From: Phormidesmis priestleyi
GTDB taxonomy: Bacteria; Cyanobacteriota; Cyanobacteriia; Phormidesmidales; Phormidesmidaceae
Assembly (NCBI GenBank): GCA_003242115.1
Contig: QBMP01000077.1
Span: 3,771 to 11,565, forward strand
Direction of reading: 5' to 3'
Length of the DNA stretch: 7,795 nt
The notes beneath the pieces are model-generated. The model searched no databases. It was not told the DNA's origin and worked only from the letters and a program-made list of their open reading frames with translations. The translations under genes were made by a program, and so were the position numbers. Within the stretch, counting starts at the first letter, position 1. The number at the start of each line of letters is the position of its first letter. Shown piece after piece: positions 1 through 5,500 of this stretch.

Positions 1-441
1 GTTGTTGTGGCCAAAAAAAGCCAGATTCTCGAAGCGATCGTCCCTTCCCGGCGACCGGCTAAGCAACTGCGGCTGTGGCCAGTGCGGGATGAAATAGCGA
101 TGGGCCACCGGCGAGGCTTCTGAAGAATTTTGCACGATATGCATAGGGGCGATCTCGCTCAGCGGGGCTTCTGCCTTAATACAAATCAAAAATCGCCTCG
201 GGTCAGCCGCCTGATCTAGCGTCATTTTCAGTGATCGCAGCGCATTGCTATGGCATAGCACAATACCTTCTGTTGGGAGCTGATGTGTTAGCTCACAGGC
301 GATGCCTGCCGCTCTTAAGCGTAAAAAGGTTTGCACTGTCCAAGCGTAAATGCCCAAGCCATAACCCGCCCAATTTTGATCGGAGCTGGTTGGTAAGTCG
401 CTAGGCCACAGGGCCAGCGGAATAAAAAATGAGATCGTCAC
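1..441 (-). CDS. Probable glycosyltransferase of the polysaccharide cluster, partial (C-terminus beyond window)
   Basis: This frame is open from a GTG at 441-439 to the left edge, giving 147 N-terminal residues. I chose the GTG because it overlaps the upstream TGA stop as GTGA, the usual geometry of translational coupling, and no in-frame ATG lies nearby. No clear Shine-Dalgarno is visible. The protein begins TISFFIPLALWPSDLP and later has an aromatic-rich segment (GYGLGIYAWTVQTFLRLRAAG), then HIVQNSS near residue 107, YFIPHWPQPQLL near 121-132 and DRFENLAFFGHNN at the visible end. There is no signal peptide. I do not recognise a named family. The coupling to an HpsE-like gene and the general look (a short beta/alpha N-terminal half, then IPHWPQP and a turn into FFG) suggest a GT-B-like glycosyltransferase in the cytoplasm. 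That role is inference from context; that the frame is a real gene is well supported. Confidence 0.7.
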   Translation of the reverse strand, partial: MTISFFIPLALWPSDLPTSSDQNWAGYGLGIYAWTVQTFLRLRAAGIACELTHQLPTEGIVLCHSNALRSLKMTLDQAADPRRFLICIKAEAPLSEIAPMHIVQNSSEASPVAHRYFIPHWPQPQLLSRSPGRDDRFENLAFFGHNN

Positions 442-1487
442 AGTAAAGGCAAGCCTGACATTGCCGCGCGGCGATGATGCAAAAATGGGCTGAGTAAGCT
501 ACCCAAATAAAGTAAAAGCTCGCAGTTTTCCACCGTGCCATACGTCACTTTCATCGTCTCTTTTGATCGCGCCGCAGACCAGCTCAGCGTGATCAAATAC
601 CACAGCCCTTTGCTGAAGTCGCTGATAAAAAACAATCCCACAAATAAAGGCCACTGCCAGCGCTGATATCGCAGCCTACGTAAGGGATAACGGCTTAGGC
701 CAATCTGCCAAAAGAAATCTTTTAAGTAGGCTTTCTCCAACCTTTCTTTAGGAATGATGTGGCTTAATTTCATGGCCGGATTGTGCCAAATCGGCCATGC
801 CTTGCGGATATAGCTCAAAGTTTCGACATCTTCTCCTTTGGCGCTCAGATTCCCTGCTTTTACACCGGCCAAGGCAGGCACTATTGGTACTTGCTCTAGC
901 CAAGCCTCGCGCCTGATGACCATACCCGCGCCCGCCGGTAGCACACCTCGATTAGGCGCATATTGAAAAGGCTGTTCGCCTCGGTTAATAATCGCTAAGC
1001 AGCAAGCAATGCGCTCAAATCCGGGCGGCGGTGAAACCTCATAAAGACCCGTAATGCTGCTGCCATATGCGCCTGATTCAGGATGCTGCTGAGCAAACTG
1101 AAAGACCGCATTAACCCAGTGGCTATCTGGCAGGGTATCGTCATCTAAAAAGCCAATCAGCGGACTTTGGGTTGCTAAGATGGCTCGTCGCCTAGCAAAG
1201 GCCAATCCCTGCTGGGGTTCAAAGCAGTAGCGTAAGGGGACATCGGTACGCCAGCTCAGTTCATCTAGCTCATAGATCAAAGAGGCTGTGTGATCGCTGC
1301 TGTTGTTATCAACAATCACTAACTCCCAGCGGCAGTGGGTTTGCTGTGATCGCAGTGCCGCTATCAGCCCCGGTAGCCGTAGCCTGCCATTGTAGGTACA
1401 GACAACCACCGACAGCTCTGGCGACAAATCCGGCACGGCTTTTGTCACCGTTTCTCCAAAGGCTGAACTTGCTGATGAACAGGTCAT
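438..1487 (-). CDS. hpsE: HpsE-like family 2 glycosyltransferase (hormogonium polysaccharide biosynthesis)
   Basis: This 349-residue GT-A fold glycosyltransferase would transfer a sugar from a nucleotide donor to a growing exopolysaccharide at the cytoplasmic membrane. Visible motifs are the N-terminal nucleotide-binding strand SVVVCTYNG (26-34), VDNNSSD (59-65), the metal-binding LDDD (114-117) and the acidic GED (218-220) where the catalytic base is expected. Blocks I associate with the HpsE subfamily are PLRYCFEPQQGLAFAR, GAYGSSITG, FERIACCLAI, LPAGAGMVIRREAWLE and the late QIGLSRYPLRRLR. A hydrophobic stretch near 278-304 may contact the membrane. The start is well bounded: an in-frame stop lies at 1502-1500, and ATG 1487 follows GGGAT, a weak ribosome site. 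The downstream gene overlaps its stop. A Pho-box-like repeat lies about 50 bp upstream, so phosphate control is possible. The family 2 call is firm; the HpsE label rests on remembered subfamily motifs. Confidence 0.85.
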   Translation of the reverse strand: MTCSSASSAFGETVTKAVPDLSPELSVVVCTYNGRLRLPGLIAALRSQQTHCRWELVIVDNNSSDHTASLIYELDELSWRTDVPLRYCFEPQQGLAFARRRAILATQSPLIGFLDDDTLPDSHWVNAVFQFAQQHPESGAYGSSITGLYEVSPPPGFERIACCLAIINRGEQPFQYAPNRGVLPAGAGMVIRREAWLEQVPIVPALAGVKAGNLSAKGEDVETLSYIRKAWPIWHNPAMKLSHIIPKERLEKAYLKDFFWQIGLSRYPLRRLRYQRWQWPLFVGLFFISDFSKGLWYLITLSWSAARSKETMKVTYGTVENCELLLYLGSLLSPFLHHRRAAMSGLPLL

Positions 1488-1522
1488 TATCCCAAAAGCT
1501 CATTACTTATTCATAATCCCTC

Positions 1523-1528
1523 ATTGTC
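1523..1528 (-). promoter_or_regulatory. Candidate -10 element for the hpsE-like operon
   Basis: On the minus strand GACAAT matches four of six positions of TATAAT. It lies exactly 10 nt downstream of the Pho-box-like repeat at 1539-1557, the spacing typical of Pho-activated promoters where the activator replaces the -35 box. Transcription from here would leave a leader of roughly 30 nt before the ATG at 1487. The match is weak and rests mainly on position. Confidence 0.25.
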
Positions 1529-1538
1529 AGAATGCTGA

Positions 1539-1557
1539 TGGTTAAGCGAAGGATAAG
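1539..1557 (-). promoter_or_regulatory. Pho-box-like tandem octamer repeat (candidate SphR/PhoB site)
   Basis: Read on the minus strand the site is CTTATCCT, spacer TCG, CTTAACCA. The reported cyanobacterial Pho-box unit is PyTTAAPyPy(T/A), repeated with 3-nt spacers. The second octamer matches all eight positions and the first matches seven, with the correct spacer. No third unit is found in register on either side. It points toward the hpsE-like gene, but it lies between divergent genes and could also affect the phosphate-scavenging giant gene. Found by eye, without a scored matrix. Confidence 0.4.
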
Positions 1558-1585
1558 GTTTTTACGCTGTTAGCCTTGACTAGCT

Positions 1586-1645
1586 TTTAATCAGCGACTT
1601 TGCTAGCAAGCACCCTCTATTAATCACTCTAATCACTCCTAATTG
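1586..1645 (+). promoter_or_regulatory. Cluster of Pho-box-like octamers facing the giant phosphatase/nuclease gene
   Basis: On the plus strand TTTAATCA (1586-1593) matches the Pho-box unit PyTTAAPyPy(T/A) at all eight positions. ATTAATCA (1619-1626) and TCTAATCA (1628-1635) match seven each and CCTAATTG (1638-1645) matches six. The last three sit in a near-perfect short tandem repeat (TAATCACTC twice at 1621-1638, then TAATTGATA). Steps of 9 and 10 bp differ from the usual 11, which weakens the case. A CATAAA (1656-1661) begins 10 nt after the last unit and could be a -10 box. The function fits the downstream gene, but the call is tentative. Confidence 0.3.
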
Positions 1646-1661
1646 ATAACCCGGTCATAAA

Positions 1662-1684
1662 CTCCCCTTTACCTGCAAGGGGAG
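1662..1684 (+). other. Perfect 8-bp hairpin upstream of the giant gene
   Basis: CTCCCCTT (1662-1669) and AAGGGGAG (1677-1684) are exact reverse complements around a 7-nt loop (TACCTGC). No U-run follows on the plus strand, so it is not a standard intrinsic terminator in that direction. It lies about 100 nt before ATG 1783 and just downstream of the octamer cluster, so it could form in the leader RNA or be a protein-binding palindrome. Confidence 0.45.
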
Positions 1685-1736
1685 AAAGTCTGATAAAAAC
1701 ATCTTCAGGCGTGTATTTGCGTCGGTTCGTATTAGT

Positions 1737-1766
1737 TTGGCACTCATTAATTTTCAGTACTAATAT
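1737..1766 (+). promoter_or_regulatory. Candidate sigma-70-type promoter immediately before ATG 1783
   Basis: TTGGCA (1737-1742) matches five of six positions of the -35 consensus. TAATAT (1761-1766) matches four of six of the -10 consensus after an 18-bp spacer. Transcription would start near 1773 and leave only about 10 nt before ATG 1783, consistent with the absence of a Shine-Dalgarno there. This reading conflicts with use of the upstream GTG start. Weak, hand-found evidence. Confidence 0.2.
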
Positions 1767-1782
1767 TTCTTGTATCTTCGCT

Positions 1783-2553
1783 ATGACACCTTCTTTTAGT
1801 AAAATTGGCAGCTTTGTCAGTGAAATTGGCGCTGAAATTACGGCCTATGATAGCGATAGACAACTGCTTTATGTTGTCTCCAGTGGAACGACCATCCAGA
1901 TTATTGAGCTAAGCGATCCAACCTCGCCGCAAGAGGTGTTTTCGCTAGATATCGCTCAGTTTGGCGCACCGATTAATGGGGCTAACAGCATTGCATACAA
2001 AAATAATCTGTTGGCTGTAGCGATCGCCGCCGACCCCATCACCGACCCAGGCGTAGTCGCGCTGATCGATTTGGCCACAGTGACTGAAGTTAACGCAGCC
2101 GGTGGCAATATTTTAGACGCGGTTAAAACTTTCACCGTGGGCGCACTGCCCGACATGCTCACCTTTAGCCCCGATGGCAGCAAAGTGCTGGTGGCCAACG
2201 AGGGCGAAGCGGTGGTTGAAGTCGCTGATGACGGCACTGTGACCATAACTGACCCGGAAGGCTCGGTCAGCATCATTGATGTTTCAGGCGAATTCAGCGC
2301 GCTTAATCAAAGCGATGTGGCAACTGCCGACTTCAGCCGCTTTAACGGCCAAGAAGCTGATTTGCGCGGCGATGGCGTGAGAATTTTTCCCGATGCGACC
2401 ACTGCTCAAGACGTGGAGCCTGAATATATTGCGGTCTCTCCAGATGGCACTAAGGCTTTTGTGACGCTGCAAGAGAACAATGCGATCGCTATCGTTGACA
2501 TCGCCACCGCCACCGTAGAAGCTATTCAGCCACTCGGCCTAAAAGACTACAGC
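1783..2553 (+). other. Domain: choice-of-anchor I beta-propeller, first half
   Basis: Residues 1-257 of the giant protein. Repeated blade-like units are visible: AEITAYDSDRQLLYVVSSG (16-34), LPDMLTFSPDGSKVLVANEGE (122-142) and PEYIAVSPDGTKAFVTLQEN (213-232), followed by IAIVDIATATV and LGLKDYS (251-257). These match the first half of the propeller domain found in many secreted bacterial proteins with varied C-terminal anchors. It probably serves as a scaffold or binding module; no catalytic residues are known to me. The domain stops abruptly in the KDYS loop and resumes 420 residues later. Confidence 0.75.
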
Positions 2554-5500
2554 AAGGGTTTTCCGCAGCTTACGACCTATGACTTTGTAAATCGGGGTGC
2601 GATCGCCAACGGCGGCGAACCGCTCACTACAGCCGATGGCCAAACCATTGAATTAGGCGGTTTTTCTGGCCTGTATTACGATGGCGTAGCCGACAACGGC
2701 AACCTCAAGTTTCTCACCGTGCCCGACCGTGGCCCCAATGGTGACCCGACCGGCGATCAGCGGCCTTTCCTTCTGCCCGACTATCAGGCCAGAGTAGTTG
2801 CCTTTGAGCTAAACGAAGCCACTGGCGAAATTGCAATTACTAATCAACTACTGCTAAAAAGAGCCGACGGTACGCCGATTACGGGCCTACCCAACATTCC
2901 GAACGTAGATGAGCAGGCGGTAGATGCTGCTGGGAACCCGGTCGATCTGGCTGGTTTGCAGGGATTTGAAACCTTCGGTGCCGACTACGATCCGTTCGGT
3001 GCTGATATTGAAAGCATTACCCACGCGCCCGATGGCACCCTATGGATGGTGGATGAGTATCGTCCGGCCATTTATCACTTCGATGCCGAAGGTACTTTAA
3101 TAGATCGATTTGTGCCAGAGGGAACCGCTGCTCAAGCCAACGCCGCCAACCCCGGCAACATGTTTGCACCCGGTGACTTTGGCCGCGAAACTCTGCCCGC
3201 CGACTATCTCACCCGCCGATCTAATCGCGGCTTTGAAGGCGCTGCACTCGATAGTGAAACCGGCATTTTTTACGCCTTTATCCAAACCCCGCTGAGCAAT
3301 CCTGATCGCGCTGCTAGCGATGATTCTAGCGTTATTCGCATGATTGGCATTGACCCGGCTAGTGGCACTCCCGTTTCGGAATATGTCTATCTGTTGCAAA
3401 AGCCAGAAGTGGGCGGCAATGTAGACAAAATTGGTGATGCCGTTTTTGCCGGAGACGGTAAGTTCTTTGTGATTGGGCGCGATTCAGAGCCTTCTGCCAT
3501 CGGACAGCGATTTGTTTTTGAAGCAAATATTAAAGGCGCAACCAATGTGTTAGGCCAAGACTTTAGTGAACTCACTGGCGGACTGACTTTAGAGCAGCAA
3601 ACGCCTGATAGTCTGGCTGCTTTGGGCATTCAGCCCGTCAATAAAACGAAGGTTACCAATCTGGCTTCGATTGGTTATTCACCAACGGATAAAGCGGAAG
3701 GGATAGCGGTGCTTCCCGATGGAAGGCTAGCGGTACTCAACGACAATGACTTTGGCGTGGTGGCTGGCTTAGATGCTGTGCAGCTAGGCATTATTGACTT
3801 TGCCGCTAGCAGCGGACTCGATGCTAGCGACAAAGACGACGGAATTAACATTCAGCCGCAGCCGGTGTTTGGTTTGTATATGCCGGATGCGATCGCCGCT
3901 TTCGAGTCCAACGGCGAAACCTTTTACCTAATTGCTAATGAAGGCGATGATCGCGGCGATGCTGACACCGATCCTCGCGGTGATGCCATCCGCCTAAAAG
4001 ATTTGGCTGATGTGACTTCCTTTGGTCGCAGCGGCCTGTCGTTAGATCCTGCCTTTGAGCAGCAGTTATTAGCGGGTGGCTTGCTAGAAAATGAAGCGCT
4101 AGGCCGACTAACGCTCTCTTCTATTGATGGAGACACTGACGGCGATGGCGATATAGACCGGCTGGTGTCATATGGCGGGCGTTCTTTTTCAGTATTAGAC
4201 AGCAATGGCAATATTGTTTTTGACAGCGGCGATCAAATTGAGCGCATCACCGCTGAGCTTGCCCCCGATCTATTCAACGCTAATGATGGCGATTCAGCAG
4301 CGGTAGACACTCGCTCTGATAACAAAGGCCCAGAGCCTGAGACGGTGACGACCGGCGTGATTGACGGTAAGCTTTATGCATTTGTGGGCCTAGAGCGTGC
4401 CGGTGGCGGCGTGTTGGTTTACGATCTGGCTAATCCGCACCAGCCAGAATTTGTTCAATATTTCCGCAGCGATGAAGACATTGCGCCCGAAGGTCTGACG
4501 TTTATCCCCGCTGAGAGTAGCCCTAACGGTCAGCCTTTGCTAGCAGTAGCCAATGAGGTCTCTAGCACGATTGCTCTCTATAGTCCTGACTTCAGCGGTG
4601 GCCCAATTGATGGCCCAGAGCTGACGCCTATTTATGATATTCAGGGCGAAGGTCAAGTTTCTGCCTTGGTCGATATGGCCGTGGTGACGAGTGGAATTGT
4701 AACGGCGGTTGATACCAACGGCTTTTATTTGCAAGATGCGGTGGGAGATGGCAACCTGGCGACTTCTGATGCGCTGTTTGTGTTTACGGGCAATGCGCCT
4801 AGTGTGATAGTAGGCGATGCACTGCAAGTGACGGGCATGGTGTCTGAGTTTACGCCCGGTGGTGCGAGCACAGGCAACCTTTCGACCACTCAAGTTAGCG
4901 GCAATCCGGTGATCACGACGCTTTCTACAGGCAATGCGCTACCGATCGCTACGATAATTGGCTCAAGTGGCCGGGTTCCACCTGCTGAAAACATTGATGA
5001 CGATGCTTTTGGTGCTTTTGAACCGGCGACTGACGGCATCGATTTCTTTGAGTCGCTTGAAGCGATGCGGGTGACGGCTGAAAATTTGCTGGTGGTCAAT
5101 GGTACTAACGGCTTTGGCGAGATTTTTGCGATCGCGAACCAGGGCGCAAATGCAAGTGGACTGAGCGATCGCCAAACCCTCAACATCAGCCCTGATGACT
5201 TCAACCCCGAGCGTATCCAAATCAATCAAGATACGGGCGTTTTACCCGGATTTAATTTACCTGTCGTAGACGTAGGCGCTTTGCTAGGTAACGTGACCGG
5301 TGTGGTGGGATACGGCTTTGGCAACTTTGAAATTCTCCCGACTGAGGCGTTTGAAGTCGTCGCTGACGCGGCCCTCACTCCAGAATTAACAACGCTGACA
5401 GGGGGCAGTGACCAGCTCACGATCGCCACCTACAACGTGCTCAACCTGGAGCTAAATGACGACGACGGCGATACTGATGTCGCCGATGGGCGCTTTGAGG

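Noticed and set aside
1309..1503. Minus-strand 64-codon frame starting just upstream of hpsE
   Set aside because: It overlaps the glycosyltransferase N-terminus in another frame. The GT frame has the correct VVVCTYNG and VDNNSSD motifs.
1621..1648. Start of a CRISPR array or satellite
   Set aside because: Only two exact 9-bp units and one degenerate unit are present, with no spacers and no long repeat.
1662..1690. Intrinsic terminator for either strand at the 8-bp hairpin
   Set aside because: No run of T follows the stem on the plus strand, and on the minus strand only a short GTTTATGA follows. Its place between divergent genes also gives it no transcript to end.
1488..1782. tRNA or small RNA gene in the intergenic region
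   Set aside because: I saw no cloverleaf arms, no TTCGA-type T-loop in context and no RNA family motif; only the single hairpin is evident.
1956..2472. Minus-strand frames of 62 and 106 codons
   Set aside because: They are antisense to the propeller. The longer one is a Ser/Thr/Ala-rich shadow created by the plus-strand codon pattern.
4540..5429. Several overlapping minus-strand frames of 67-117 codons
   Set aside because: All lie opposite the OB-like region of the giant gene. They overlap each other in different frames and give low-complexity or basic translations without recognisable motifs.
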